A DNA stretch of 64,000 nt from positions 1-64,000 of the forward strand of contig DVOS01000036.1 of NCBI GenBank assembly GCA_018713435.1, read 5' to 3'. A program made the position numbers and the translations under genes. Origin of the DNA: Candidatus Merdiplasma excrementigallinarum (GTDB lineage: Bacteria; Bacillota; Clostridia; Lachnospirales; Lachnospiraceae). This document shows, one piece after another, positions 7,773-17,979 of the stretch. Below the pieces are notes generated by a model. That model ran no database searches. It had not been told where the DNA came from and saw only the letters and a program-made list of their open reading frames with translations. Position 1 is the first letter of the stretch, and every line of letters begins with the position of its first letter.

Positions 7773-9161
7773 TCAGTGAAAAAGCGAGCGAAACGAGCGT
7801 TTCTTTCCCCTGCCCTGCTCTTCCATCATTCCGATCAGCTGGTCAAGCCGCCGGTTCAGCTGCTCCATCTGGCCGAAGGCATGATCCTGGGACAGCTCCT
7901 GCAGCTGCCGCTCCACCTCCTCCAGAGTCCGCACGCTCCGGTCGTTCAGCACGGCCATCCGTTCCATCACCTGGGCCATATAGTCTACAAATTCCCGGAG
8001 ATTTTCCTGCTGGGTCCGCATGGCGTCCAGGCACTCCCGCTGGCTCTCGCCTGCCGTTTTCATAGCCCTGGAAACGGCCGCTTCCCCGGCCAGAAAATCA
8101 TCCTGGAACTGCCGGCGCACCTCCATCAGTTCCGCCTGGAACTGCGCCTGATCCTCCTGGGTATGAGACAGGAAGCCCACATAATTTTCCTGTACCCGGT
8201 TGGTCTCTTCCAGAAGAGTCCGCATCCTGGAAAACTCCCGGGTCAGCTCGCTCTTCATGGTATCCATTACATTGGCGGATACCTGCTCCAGCAGATCCTT
8301 CTGATTTAATGTAATGGTCTGGATAAACTGATCCACCGTCTGGTTCAGATGCTCCATGGAAGGCTCCACATAGTGCTCAAATCCGGCCGTGATCTGCTGT
8401 CCCAGCTCTTTGGACTGCTCCCTGGAGAGACGGATCTGCTCCTGCTGGTTGGTCAGCACATGGTTCATGGCCGTTGTGTCCGTAGGCGGCACCGCGCACA
8501 GATAGTATTTATCCAGAAAATTGTCCAGGCTTTCCGCCAGCCGGGAGAACAGCCCCTTCTGCCAGTAGGAAAAGGCCATGGACAGGGTCAGGCCGTAAAT
8601 CGAGGTGACAAAGGCCACCTTGATGCCGTTGATCAGAGATGAAACGGAAGAAGTCATGGCCTCATAGCTTACCGGGTCAAATCCCCGCAGGCCCCACACC
8701 AGGCCCAGGAAGGTACCCAGAATGCCCAGGCTGGTAAGAATATCCGGCACCATCTCAATCAGCCGACGGTGAATATAGTTGTTGATCTCATATTCTCCGA
8801 TGTAATCCCCGATATCGCAGGGACTGTCCGCCTTGCGCAGATAGGCCAGGTATTCCTGATATTTCCGGTCCAGATACTCCACCTGGAAAATCTGGCTGCC
8901 CACAGCCGTCACCTCTTCCAGATCCCCTTTCTCCTGGTAAATCCCGGTCAGTTTCCGGGCGGCCCCATCCAGCCCCCGGATCGTCTGCTGCGTCCTGCTA
9001 AAGCCAAACAGGCCGGAAAAAGCCAGGATCACCAGCATCACCGCCAGCACGGCCAGGTTGAAGGCCATGGAAAACGCGTCCGTATCCATGGTCAGAACCG
9101 TAATAAAAATACACACTGCCGCCGCGATCACGCCCACGGCGCCATTCGATAATTTCCGCAT
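7773..9161 (-). CDS. MotA/TolQ/ExbB-family proton-channel-like protein with long C-terminal coiled coil (ZorA-like)
   Basis: TM segments plus VPDILTSLGILGTFLGLVWGLRGF...SSLINGIKVAFVTSIYGLTLSMAFSYWQK, then a long helical tail. Confidence 0.85.
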   Translation of the reverse strand: MRKLSNGAVGVIAAAVCIFITVLTMDTDAFSMAFNLAVLAVMLVILAFSGLFGFSRTQQTIRGLDGAARKLTGIYQEKGDLEEVTAVGSQIFQVEYLDRKYQEYLAYLRKADSPCDIGDYIGEYEINNYIHRRLIEMVPDILTSLGILGTFLGLVWGLRGFDPVSYEAMTSSVSSLINGIKVAFVTSIYGLTLSMAFSYWQKGLFSRLAESLDNFLDKYYLCAVPPTDTTAMNHVLTNQQEQIRLSREQSKELGQQITAGFEHYVEPSMEHLNQTVDQFIQTITLNQKDLLEQVSANVMDTMKSELTREFSRMRTLLEETNRVQENYVGFLSHTQEDQAQFQAELMEVRRQFQDDFLAGEAAVSRAMKTAGESQRECLDAMRTQQENLREFVDYMAQVMERMAVLNDRSVRTLEEVERQLQELSQDHAFGQMEQLNRRLDQLIGMMEEQGRGKKRSFRSLFH

Positions 9162-9288
9162 ATGTCCGTCCTCCTTTTTCTCATTATATCGTCAGAAAAT
9201 ATCCTTTTCAACAAATATTTTCTTAGTAAATTCTTTATAAATCTGCTATAATCATTCTGGAAATACTGACTGACGAGGAGGAATATTC

Positions 9289-9735
9289 ATGAGCAGAATT
9301 GATGAAGTAAGAAAAGCCATGCAGGACGCCATGAAGGCAAAAGATAAAGACCGCAAGGACGCCCTGTCCATGCTCCTGGCGGCCCTGAAAAACAAGGCCA
9401 TCGACAAGCGGGCCGACCTGACCCCGGAGGAAGAAAACGAGGTAGTTCTCAAGGAAATCAAACAGACGAAGGAAACCCTGGAGCTGACCCCCGCTGACCG
9501 GACAGACATCATAGAGGAATGTAAATTCCGCATCCGCGTGCTGGAGGAGTTCGCGCCCCATATGATGGACGAGGCGGAAATCCGGCAGGTCATCACCGCC
9601 GTTCTGCAGGAGCTGTCCATTGACGCCCCCACCGGAAAAGACAAGGGACGCATCATGAAGGTGCTGATGCCCAGAATCAAGGGCCAGGCAGACGGAAAAC
9701 TGGTAAACGAAGTGCTGGCTTCCATGATGAACTGA
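9289..9735 (+). CDS. yqeY: GatB/YqeY domain protein
   Basis: Whole-length YqeY-like: AMKAKDKDRKDALSMLLAALKNKAID...ILEC-type KFRIRVLEEFAPHMMDEAEI. Confidence 0.95.
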   Translation: MSRIDEVRKAMQDAMKAKDKDRKDALSMLLAALKNKAIDKRADLTPEEENEVVLKEIKQTKETLELTPADRTDIIEECKFRIRVLEEFAPHMMDEAEIRQVITAVLQELSIDAPTGKDKGRIMKVLMPRIKGQADGKLVNEVLASMMN

Positions 9736-9739
9736 TGAA

Positions 9740-9802
9740 AAAAGTCCGGCCGGGAAGTATACAGGCCTTTTCGCTCTGTATCCCCACGGCCGGGCTTTTC
9801 TT
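9740..9802 (+). terminator. Intrinsic terminator
   Basis: AAGTCCGGCCGGG...CACGGCCGGGCTTTTCTTATTTTTT. Confidence 0.75.
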
Positions 9803-12458
9803 ATTTTTTCCGGATCTTCACTTTCTTTTTCCCGCACCATCCGCTGTAGTACTTAACCTTATCTACCGTCTTGTAAGTGCGGACTCTCACGTAATAGGTT
9901 TTTCCCTTTTTCAGATTCTTAATAACCCGGCTGGTCTTTCCCTTTACCGTCACCGTTTTCGCGTTTTTGAAGCTGCTGCTGGTGGAATACTGGATCTGGT
10001 ATCCGGTCACCCCGGAAATCTTTTTCCAGTTTACCCCCATACGGCTCTTTGTGTTGGAAACCACTCTGGTGAGGGCGGTCTTTTTCGGCACGATGTTAAA
10101 ATACAGCTTCTTTTTCCCGGTATAGGAGCCCTTTCCCTTTATGGTAATAACCGCTTTTCCGATATTTTTATTCTTGGAATAGGTAATCGTATAATCTTTG
10201 TTCTTCTTCAGCTTTAAGGAACCGTTTTTCACGGTTACATTGGGCTTCTGGGCTTTTCCATTGTAGGTTTTGTCGGAAATCCTGCTGTACTTCAGGGAAG
10301 CCACGGATTGCTTCACGATTTTAAAGGAAAGGGTTCTGGTGCCCCGGTATTTTCCCTTTCCGGTGATGGTCACCTGGGCGGTGCCCACCTTTTTGTTGTT
10401 CCGGTAGGCAAGGGTATAGTCCGTTCCCTGCCGAAGCGTTCTGCCGCCGAAGCTTACCTTCACGGACGGTTTTATGGCCTTCCCGGTATAGCCCTGTTTG
10501 GCGATGGAAGAGACGGAGGCCTTTGTGATGGTATCCCCGATGCCGCACCGGCTGCACAGTCCCTGTACATAGGTGTGGCCGTAAGCCGCCCGGGCCGTCT
10601 GATAGCTGGCTTTGCACCGGCTGCAGGTATAGGTCAGCTTTCCCGCCGAAGTGCAGGTGGCGCTGTCCGCGGTCTGTACGTAGTGGTGACCCAGGGCCGG
10701 GACGGTATCTCCTGTATAGGTGTCTGCGCACCGGCTGCAGGCATATACCGTATAGCCCCCCGCCGTACAGGCGGCAGCCGCAGTGCTCTGCACCCGATAA
10801 TCATGTCCCAGGGCCGAAACGGCATCTCCCGTATAGGTGTCCCCACACCGGCTGCAGGCATATACCGTATACCCGCCCGCCGTACAGGTGGCGGCCACCG
10901 TGCTCTGCACCTGATAATCGTGGCTCAGCGCCGGCACCGTCTCTTTGTAGGAAGCGCCGCAGGCGCTGCACTGGTATAAGGTATAGCCTTCCGTGGTGCA
11001 GGCAGGCGCCGCGGTTTCCACCGCCTCATAGATATGGGCCACCGTGTCGCAGTAACTGATCCCCTGGGTTTCCAGGTAAGGATAGGTAAAAATGGTGGAA
11101 CCGCCCGGGTCTGATCCGCCGAAGTTTCCGGAGGATATCCGGTTGCCAAACGTATCGCCCGCCAGAAAATACTGGTAGGAAATAGTATCGACTTTATCGT
11201 CCCAGGTGGCATCCACCAGGTACCACCTGCCGCCGATCTGTACCCCGTTCCACATATGGCCTTCCCGGACATTATTCTGCACCACAGTGCCTCCGATCAG
11301 CACACAGGGGATCCCCAGCTGGTCACAGAGCACCTTAAATCCTTTCGCGTACCCCTCGCAGACCACACCGCTTCCCACCGTGCCGGGCAGAATCGCTCCC
11401 GCAGAGCAGAAGATCCGGTAATCGCCGGTCTGCTGATAGGATTCGTAGGCCGCCGTATCGTAGTACAGAGTCTGGCAGAGGTAATCGTGGATTCCTCTCA
11501 CCAGCTCCACATCGTCGCATCTTCCGTCTCCGTTATCGTCCGCCTCCTGCGCGATCCGGGCCGCCACCTGAGGCAGCGCCGCGTCATAGGCTCCCATCAG
11601 GCTTTCCGCACCGGAAAACGCCACGCCGGGCGTATACACAAGCTTTGCCAGATAACCGGTCCACTCTCCGGTACTCTCATCGTATTTTTTCCCCGGGGCA
11701 TAAGAATAGCTGCCGCCCCGGAACCAGAAAATCTCCGGGTGGTCGTACAGAAAGGCGTCCACCGAGGACTGCATGGAAAATCTGACCTGATCCTGAAAAT
11801 CCAGGTACTCCTGGGCAGTCCGGTCAATCACCAGCGTACCGTTTTCCTGTTCCACCACCGATGCCTCAAATGTAACGGGCGACGTCTCGGCGGTGTATTC
11901 TACCGTCATGCTGCCGGATGCCCGGCCGGTCACATAGTAGCTGACTCTCTCATCGTAAAATTTTCTGGATACAGAATCCAGCTGGTTGCCGAAAGCTCCG
12001 TCGTAAGAGGCAAGGCTGAAGGTCGTAATCCCTGCCGGAGCCGAATCCGGAACTGCCGTGGCATCCTGCAGGACCACGGTTTCCTCCGGCTCTTCCCCCG
12101 GGATGATCTGGGGCGCTTCCGGATCTTCAATCAGACCGTCCCCGTTCCCCTGCTCCCGGCTTTCCGGCTCTGTCTCTTCCTCCAGAAGCCCCTCTGTTTC
12201 CGTTTCCGGCGCTGCAGGCTGCTCCTGCTCCGCTATTTCCGTCACAGGCTCCGCTGGCTCAGGCTGCGCTCCTGTGGGCGCCTCCTCTTCCAGCAGCAGT
12301 TCTTCCGGCTCTGAAAGGAGCTCCTCTGTTTGCTCTGCCTCGGCGGCAAACACCGGCTCGCTCAGGGGGAACAGGCCCGCCTGCACAAAAAGCAGGAGAG
12401 ACAGCAGGAACAGCAAGGTTCGTTTATATCCCATAGGTTCTTTTTTCATAGACTCCAC
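9801..12458 (-). CDS. Secreted multidomain transglutaminase-like protein with CxxC repeat modules and Fn3-like C-terminus
   Basis: Signal peptide; acidic linker; Cys (GSGVVCEGYAKGFKVLC), His (GHMWNGV), Asp (VDATWDD) of transglutaminase-like core; tandem C-TAGGYTVYACSRCGDTYTGDxVxALGHDY modules; C-terminal Ig/Fn3-like repeats. Confidence 0.8.
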   Translation of the reverse strand: MESMKKEPMGYKRTLLFLLSLLLFVQAGLFPLSEPVFAAEAEQTEELLSEPEELLLEEEAPTGAQPEPAEPVTEIAEQEQPAAPETETEGLLEEETEPESREQGNGDGLIEDPEAPQIIPGEEPEETVVLQDATAVPDSAPAGITTFSLASYDGAFGNQLDSVSRKFYDERVSYYVTGRASGSMTVEYTAETSPVTFEASVVEQENGTLVIDRTAQEYLDFQDQVRFSMQSSVDAFLYDHPEIFWFRGGSYSYAPGKKYDESTGEWTGYLAKLVYTPGVAFSGAESLMGAYDAALPQVAARIAQEADDNGDGRCDDVELVRGIHDYLCQTLYYDTAAYESYQQTGDYRIFCSAGAILPGTVGSGVVCEGYAKGFKVLCDQLGIPCVLIGGTVVQNNVREGHMWNGVQIGGRWYLVDATWDDKVDTISYQYFLAGDTFGNRISSGNFGGSDPGGSTIFTYPYLETQGISYCDTVAHIYEAVETAAPACTTEGYTLYQCSACGASYKETVPALSHDYQVQSTVAATCTAGGYTVYACSRCGDTYTGDAVSALGHDYRVQSTAAAACTAGGYTVYACSRCADTYTGDTVPALGHHYVQTADSATCTSAGKLTYTCSRCKASYQTARAAYGHTYVQGLCSRCGIGDTITKASVSSIAKQGYTGKAIKPSVKVSFGGRTLRQGTDYTLAYRNNKKVGTAQVTITGKGKYRGTRTLSFKIVKQSVASLKYSRISDKTYNGKAQKPNVTVKNGSLKLKKNKDYTITYSKNKNIGKAVITIKGKGSYTGKKKLYFNIVPKKTALTRVVSNTKSRMGVNWKKISGVTGYQIQYSTSSSFKNAKTVTVKGKTSRVIKNLKKGKTYYVRVRTYKTVDKVKYYSGWCGKKKVKIRKK

Positions 12459-12598
12459 CTCTGTACTCAGTTTACCTGATTTCTCCGGTTTTGCAAGAAA
12501 ATTCGGGGATTTTCTTGAAATTATCGGGGATTTTTGTTTTTACTCCTTTTCTGTCCCGCTCTGTTTATTATATAATAGGAGCGAAAGGAGGAAGTAAT

Positions 12599-13450
12599 AT
12601 GGAAAAAAATTACAGAGCCGAACTGGTAGGCGTATTCGGCGATCCCGTAGACGGAAATCCCACCGGTGTTCTGGAGGAAGCCGGTTTCGCCGCCCTGGGG
12701 CTGAATTACCGTTATCTAACCATGAAGGTTACACCGGAAGATTTTGATACTGCCATGAAAAGTCTGAAGGCCCTTCACATGAAAGGGATTAACCTGACCA
12801 TGCCTCATAAGATTGCGGTGCTGCCCTATCTGGATGAAATCTCCCCGGCCGCCCGGATTATCGGAGCAGTAAACACGGTGGTGGTCCGGGAAGGCAGACT
12901 GATCGGCGACAATACGGACGGAAAAGGATTTGTTCAGGCCCTGCAGATGGAGCAGGTTCCCCTGAAGGGTAAAAAGGTGGTGCTCCTGGGCGCCGGCGGC
13001 GCTGCCAAGGCCATCGCCGTGGAGTGTGCCCTGGCCGGAGCCGCTTCTGTCACCATCTTTAACCGCAGCGCCGCTCATGGTGAAGAGCTGGCCCAAACAG
13101 TCCGGGATCATACCGACGCCCAGGCCTTCTATCAGCCCTGGGAAGCCGGACAGGCCATTCCGGAAGGAACCGATATTCTGATTAACGCCACCCCCATCGG
13201 TTTCCACCCGGATGCCTCCCGGAAACCGGATATTGACTATGACACCATCACAGCCTCCATGACCGTATCCGATGTGGTGTTCAACCCGGACATCACCGAA
13301 TTTCTCAAAGCCGCAGCCGCCAGAGGCGCCAAAACCATCAGCGGCCTGGGAATGCTGGTATGCCAGGGCGCGCTGAACTTCACCATCTGGACCGGAAAAG
13401 AAGCGCCCTATGACGTGATGTATGAGGCCCTCAAAAAAGAATTTGCCTGA
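12599..13450 (+). CDS. aroE: Shikimate dehydrogenase
   Basis: NLTMPHKIAVLPYLDEISPAARIIGAVNTVV, GDNTDGKGFVQAL, VLLGAGGAAKAIA. ATG at 12599 with AGGAGGAAGTAAT upstream. Confidence 0.93.
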   Translation: MEKNYRAELVGVFGDPVDGNPTGVLEEAGFAALGLNYRYLTMKVTPEDFDTAMKSLKALHMKGINLTMPHKIAVLPYLDEISPAARIIGAVNTVVVREGRLIGDNTDGKGFVQALQMEQVPLKGKKVVLLGAGGAAKAIAVECALAGAASVTIFNRSAAHGEELAQTVRDHTDAQAFYQPWEAGQAIPEGTDILINATPIGFHPDASRKPDIDYDTITASMTVSDVVFNPDITEFLKAAAARGAKTISGLGMLVCQGALNFTIWTGKEAPYDVMYEALKKEFA

Positions 13451-13493
13451 CCGCCGCCATACGGTCCCGCAAAATGTTTTGGAAGAAAAGAAA

Positions 13494-13592
13494 AATAAAA
13501 ATACGCCTCTTTCCGGCTTCCCGGGGAACATCCGCTGGCTGTGAGCCGGATGTCCGGCGAAGATACCGGAAGGATGGCGTATTTTTTATAAA
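13494..13592. terminator. Bidirectional terminator between convergent genes
   Basis: AAAAATACGCC...CTTTCCGG...CCGGAAGGATGGCGTATTTTTT. Confidence 0.7.
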
Positions 13593-13603
13593 TTTCTGAA
13601 TGC

Positions 13604-15772
13604 TTATGACCAGTAGCGAACTACCTTGATCGGCGTCTGGTAATTATAGGCCGAGATCTTGATGCCGCCCTGGGGATAGGGCTGTGAATTGCTGGCGTGA
13701 ACGATCTGGCCATTGCCGATGTAAATGCCCACATGGCTGGCGTAGTTGGAAGAACCGTAGAATACCAGGTCGCCGGGCAGCATACTGCTGGTGCTCACCG
13801 TCACGGCTTTCTTGTAGCCGGCTTTTATCAGTGCGCTGCTGGGTCCCTTCATCTGATCATTGGCCACCCGCAGCAGCTTGATCCCATAGTTGGCAAATAC
13901 GGTATACACAAATCCGGAGCAGTCCGCTCCGTTGGTCAGGCTGGTGCCGCCGTACACATAGGGATTTCCCACGTATTTGATGGCGAACTTGGCCAGCTTG
14001 GAACCGGTGGTATTTCCAGACACGTTGATGGTTTTTTCCGCCGTCACCACGCCATTTTTGTTGATGGTGTACTCCTTGTTGCTCACCGCCAGCGTCAGGT
14101 TAGCCGCCATAATGCCGGTGGGGTAGAAATAATACTTCTTGTCTCCAATCACCTGCAGACCGGTGCAAGCCGCTCCGTCTGAACCGAAATAATACTTGTT
14201 TCCGCTGACCGTCTGCCAGCCCTTCAGCATATTTCCCTTGGAGTCGTAGCAGTACTTCTTACCTCCGATGGTCTGGATGCCGGCCTGCAGGGTCAAATTC
14301 GTCCGGGCTCCGTTCGAGCCCACATAGTACTGACCCACCCACTTGTTCACGGCCATCTTGCCGTTGGCCTCAAAATAGTAATACTTCTTATTGATCTTTA
14401 CCCACTTGTTCTTGGCTGCCGCGCCGTCTTTTTCAAAATAGTAGGTGGCGCCGCCGATCTTCTTCTTGGTTTTCTTCACCATGCGGCCGTTGGACGTATT
14501 AAAATAATACAGCTTGCCGCCGATGGTTTTCAGCCCTTTGTAAAGCTTTGCGTCCTTACCGGCGTAATACTTGTAGGATCCCTTGGTGAACCACTTGTTG
14601 ACCTTCAGGGCATTGTTCTTGGTGCTGGCATAGTACTGGTCATTCCCATACTTGATCCAGCCTGTCATCAGCGCGCCCTTCTTGGTCCGGCTGAAATAAT
14701 AATATTTGCTGCCAATCTTGGTCACGCCCATACAGCGGGCTCCGTCGGCCCCCACATAATATTTCTTGTTGCTCAGCCACTTGTTGGTCTGCAGAACGCC
14801 GTTCTTGCCAAGATAATAATATTTGCTGCCGATCTTCTTCCATCCGGTGCTCTTGTTTCCGGTGCTCCGGTTAAACCAGTATTTTTTGCCCCCGATGGTC
14901 TGCCAGCCCTTCGCCATGGCGCCGCTGGCCGTCAGATACTTTTTGCCCTTCCAGGTGTTGGTCTGCACCACACCCTTCTTATCGGCATAATACTTGTTGT
15001 TTCCTACCTTGAACCAGCCGGTTTTCACCGCGCCGCTGCCCGGCGTCAGATAATACTTCTTGCCGGAGAGCGTCAGCCAGCCGTACACTTTATTGCTGTT
15101 CCGGTCATAGTAGCAGCGGACGCCGTTGTTGGTCACCCAGCCCACGTTGTTGATCACGCCGGTAAAGCGGCCGTCGGCTCCTACCCATTTGCCCTCGATC
15201 CACTGATTGACGGCCATGGTGCCGTTTTCCTGGAAATAGTACTGCCCCACCCATTTGTCCTGGGCCAGCACGCCGGTAGACTTATCCGCATAGTAAACCT
15301 GTCCGTTGATCCGCAGATAGCCGTGCTGCCGCACGCCGCTCTCATTCAGATAGTAGGACTTGCCGTCAATGGTAATCAGGCCGGTCTGTCTTACGCCCTT
15401 GGAATCAAAATAATAGCGCAGGGAAGTTTTCCCGGATTTAATGGTCTGCCAGCCGGTCCTGCGGGCGCCGTCACTTCCCAGATAGTAAACCTTATCCTTG
15501 ATGGTCTGCCAGCCGGTGCGCATCTTTCCGTCCGTGCCGAAGTAATAATATTTCTTATTCACCTTGGCCCAGCCGGTCTTCATGATGCCCTTCTTGGAAA
15601 AATAGTATTTGGCTCCCTTGATGGTATGCCACCCCGTATAATAGCCCGGAGATTTATTGGTGGTGTACATCATCCCCTGGGAAGTGTTCTTCCAGGCGGC
15701 CTGAGCCGTCACTCCCATAAGCGCGCACAGCAGGAAACAGAGCAGCGACCACGCGGCTAATTTTTTCTTCAT
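13604..15772 (-). CDS. Cell-wall/choline-binding-repeat protein with C-terminal NlpC/P60 endopeptidase domain
   Basis: Signal peptide; many ~20-aa GWxxIxxKxYYFxxxGxMxTG repeats; C-terminal GNPYVYGGTSLTNGADCSGFVYTVF...MLPGDLVFY...HVGIYIGNGQIVHAS. Confidence 0.93.
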   Translation of the reverse strand: MKKKLAAWSLLCFLLCALMGVTAQAAWKNTSQGMMYTTNKSPGYYTGWHTIKGAKYYFSKKGIMKTGWAKVNKKYYYFGTDGKMRTGWQTIKDKVYYLGSDGARRTGWQTIKSGKTSLRYYFDSKGVRQTGLITIDGKSYYLNESGVRQHGYLRINGQVYYADKSTGVLAQDKWVGQYYFQENGTMAVNQWIEGKWVGADGRFTGVINNVGWVTNNGVRCYYDRNSNKVYGWLTLSGKKYYLTPGSGAVKTGWFKVGNNKYYADKKGVVQTNTWKGKKYLTASGAMAKGWQTIGGKKYWFNRSTGNKSTGWKKIGSKYYYLGKNGVLQTNKWLSNKKYYVGADGARCMGVTKIGSKYYYFSRTKKGALMTGWIKYGNDQYYASTKNNALKVNKWFTKGSYKYYAGKDAKLYKGLKTIGGKLYYFNTSNGRMVKKTKKKIGGATYYFEKDGAAAKNKWVKINKKYYYFEANGKMAVNKWVGQYYVGSNGARTNLTLQAGIQTIGGKKYCYDSKGNMLKGWQTVSGNKYYFGSDGAACTGLQVIGDKKYYFYPTGIMAANLTLAVSNKEYTINKNGVVTAEKTINVSGNTTGSKLAKFAIKYVGNPYVYGGTSLTNGADCSGFVYTVFANYGIKLLRVANDQMKGPSSALIKAGYKKAVTVSTSSMLPGDLVFYGSSNYASHVGIYIGNGQIVHASNSQPYPQGGIKISAYNYQTPIKVVRYWS

Positions 15773-15925
15773 AATCCCTTCCCCTTTTCTCTATTCCAAA
15801 TCTCTCTTAACTCTGGCAAAATCATTACGATTTTATTAAATCTTATTTAAAATACTACTAAAAAACCGTAACAATGTCAATATCTTACTGGAAAAAAGAG
15901 CCGGGAAAATGAAGTTTTCAAGCCG

Positions 15926-17401
15926 CTAAAATTCAATCTCCAAACAGATTTCCCGATACACCGGCTCCGGCACCCACACAGAGACGGAACCGCCCCGGGC
16001 GGGGAATTCTCCCTTTCCTTCCCCGTCAAGGATCACCGGCTGATCAAAATGTCCCATAGCGTCATAGAACGCCGCTCCCGCGAATCGGCTTCCCATCTCC
16101 ATCACTTTTTTGCCTTCCACCGAATCCGTCAGCACGACCGCCATGCCGGAATCCGGATGCTCCTCATCCCCAGTTCTCACAAATCCCACCAGGGAAGAAT
16201 CATCCAGGTAGTCCCTCTGCTCGCCGTAGGCCCACTTTTTCCGAAGCCTCAGCAGCGTGCGCAGTCCCGGAACCGGCCCGATGCCGTCATGGGGAATGCC
16301 GTAGTAATCCCCGTAAAAGACGCAGGGCAGCCCGTCTTTTCGCAGCAAAATCAAAGCGTAAGCCAGGGGCTTGAACCAGGCCGGAATAAAGGAGGACAGC
16401 GCCTGTCCCGGCTGGGTGTCATGGTTGTCCACAAAGGTCACCGCGCACTGGGGCCGGTTTCCCACCAGGGAATCCCGGAAAATAGCTCCCATATCATAAT
16501 TGCCGTTTGAAGTGGCGGCCGCCAGGAACGCAAAATGAAGCGGCACGTCAAACAGGGACATGCTGCCGGACACCTCGTCCAGATAGTGAAGCAATCGTCC
16601 CAGGTCCGGGGACCAGTATTCGCCCACCGCAAACATCTCTTTCCCCGCGTGCTCCCGCATCTTCTTCAGCCAGTTCTCATAAAAGTCATAGCTGATATGC
16701 TTAACTGCGTCCAGCCGGAAGCCGTCCATTCCCACCGTGTCAATGTACCATCTGCCCCAGGTTTCCAGAGCCTCCACGGTTTTGGGGCAGCTCATGTCCA
16801 GATCCACTCCCATCAGGTAGTCGTAGTTCACATTCTCCGTATCCGTCTGCCGGCTCCACTCCTTGCCCTCAAACTTGTAGATGCCGCCCTTCTTCGTTTT
16901 CTCATCCCAGTCCGTACCGCTGAAATTCTCCGCGCTCCAGCAGAAATCCGAATATTTTCCCTTCCGACCCGGGAACAGAAATTTCGTCCAGGCCAGAATC
17001 TTAAAGTCATCCCGCAGCTCCAGCTCCCGGTTGTTTCCGGCGTTCTCCTCCGCGGCCACCTCTTCCGTCCCGTCCGCTCCCATCATCTGATTCAGAACAA
17101 TATCGGTGTACACTTCCACCCCCGCTTTCTGCAGCCCCTTCACCGCTTTCAGGTAGGCTTCCCGGGTGCCGTACTTGGTGGCTGTGCTGCCTTTCTGGTC
17201 AAACTCTCCCAGGTCATAGGTATCGTACACATCGTATCCCACACTCCTGGAGCCCGCCGCTCCCTTGTAGGCCGGGGGCAGCCACACCATGTCAATCCCT
17301 GACGCCTTCAGGGCCTTTGCCTGGGCCAGGCACCGGTCCCAGTGAAGGCCGTTCTCCGGCAGGTACCACTCAAAATACTGCATCAGCGTCTTATTTTCCA
17401 T
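15926..17401 (-). CDS. Alpha-amylase (GH13, cytoplasmic type)
   Basis: MQYFEWYLPENGLHWDRC, DIVLNQMMGADG, GMDGFRLDAVKHI, FAVGEYW, FVDNHDTQPGQ. Stop codon is TAG. Confidence 0.95.
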   Translation of the reverse strand: MENKTLMQYFEWYLPENGLHWDRCLAQAKALKASGIDMVWLPPAYKGAAGSRSVGYDVYDTYDLGEFDQKGSTATKYGTREAYLKAVKGLQKAGVEVYTDIVLNQMMGADGTEEVAAEENAGNNRELELRDDFKILAWTKFLFPGRKGKYSDFCWSAENFSGTDWDEKTKKGGIYKFEGKEWSRQTDTENVNYDYLMGVDLDMSCPKTVEALETWGRWYIDTVGMDGFRLDAVKHISYDFYENWLKKMREHAGKEMFAVGEYWSPDLGRLLHYLDEVSGSMSLFDVPLHFAFLAAATSNGNYDMGAIFRDSLVGNRPQCAVTFVDNHDTQPGQALSSFIPAWFKPLAYALILLRKDGLPCVFYGDYYGIPHDGIGPVPGLRTLLRLRKKWAYGEQRDYLDDSSLVGFVRTGDEEHPDSGMAVVLTDSVEGKKVMEMGSRFAGAAFYDAMGHFDQPVILDGEGKGEFPARGGSVSVWVPEPVYREICLEIEF

Positions 17402-17448
17402 TTTAATTGTTCCCTTTCTGATTTTCTGTTTTCAGCTTCCTGTTTTTC

Positions 17449-17979
17449 TCACTTCAGCAGGCAGCTCATCTCGTGCCATATCTCCCCGCCCCAGGCGGAA
17501 TTGGCAGTCCCCAGGTCCCGAAAGCCCATCTTCTCATACATCTCCACCTTGGAATCCAGGCAGGTCAGCAAAAGTTCCCGCCGTCCGGCGGCCCGCTCCC
17601 GCTCCTGGTAGCGGCGCATCAGTTCCCGGGCCAGCCCCTGCCCCCGGTACCGGGGCAGCACGTCCAGCCCCAGCAGCATCACATTTTTCCCCGCCGGGTC
17701 ATACAGGCCCGCGTCAGTAAAGAATTCATCCCGAAAGGAAGTTTCATCCGTAGACAGGCCGTTCAGGAAACCGGCCAGGGCGCCGGTCTGCCGGTCCGCC
17801 GCCACCAGAAACAATTCCGGCGCTTTTTCAATCCGTTCCCGCATCATCTGCCGGGAACAGGCCTCGTTGGGAGGAAAGCAGATTTCCTCTATATCTGCTG
17901 CCTCCTCCGCTTCCTCCGGGCGGATTTCCCGGAATGTAAAGCGAAGAGGTAAATCATATTGCTTTTTATTATCTGTCAT
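17449..17979 (-). CDS. GNAT-family N-acetyltransferase
   Basis: VMLLGLDVLPRYRGQGLARELMRRY acetyl-CoA-binding motif; YEKMGFRDLG. Confidence 0.85.
   Translation of the reverse strand: MTDNKKQYDLPLRFTFREIRPEEAEEAADIEEICFPPNEACSRQMMRERIEKAPELFLVAADRQTGALAGFLNGLSTDETSFRDEFFTDAGLYDPAGKNVMLLGLDVLPRYRGQGLARELMRRYQERERAAGRRELLLTCLDSKVEMYEKMGFRDLGTANSAWGGEIWHEMSCLLK

Noticed and set aside
6720-9161. Complete Zorya defence system
   Set aside because: Only the motor-like pair is present; no ZorC/ZorD/ZorE-like gene lies on either side.
11256-12314. 352-aa plus-strand ORF
   Set aside because: Antisense to the transglutaminase-like gene with signal peptide and catalytic motifs.
13604-15772. Repeats that might suggest a CRISPR-like array
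   Set aside because: They are ~60-bp degenerate coding repeats (GWxxIxGKxYYF) without constant spacers; no CRISPR array or cas gene seen.
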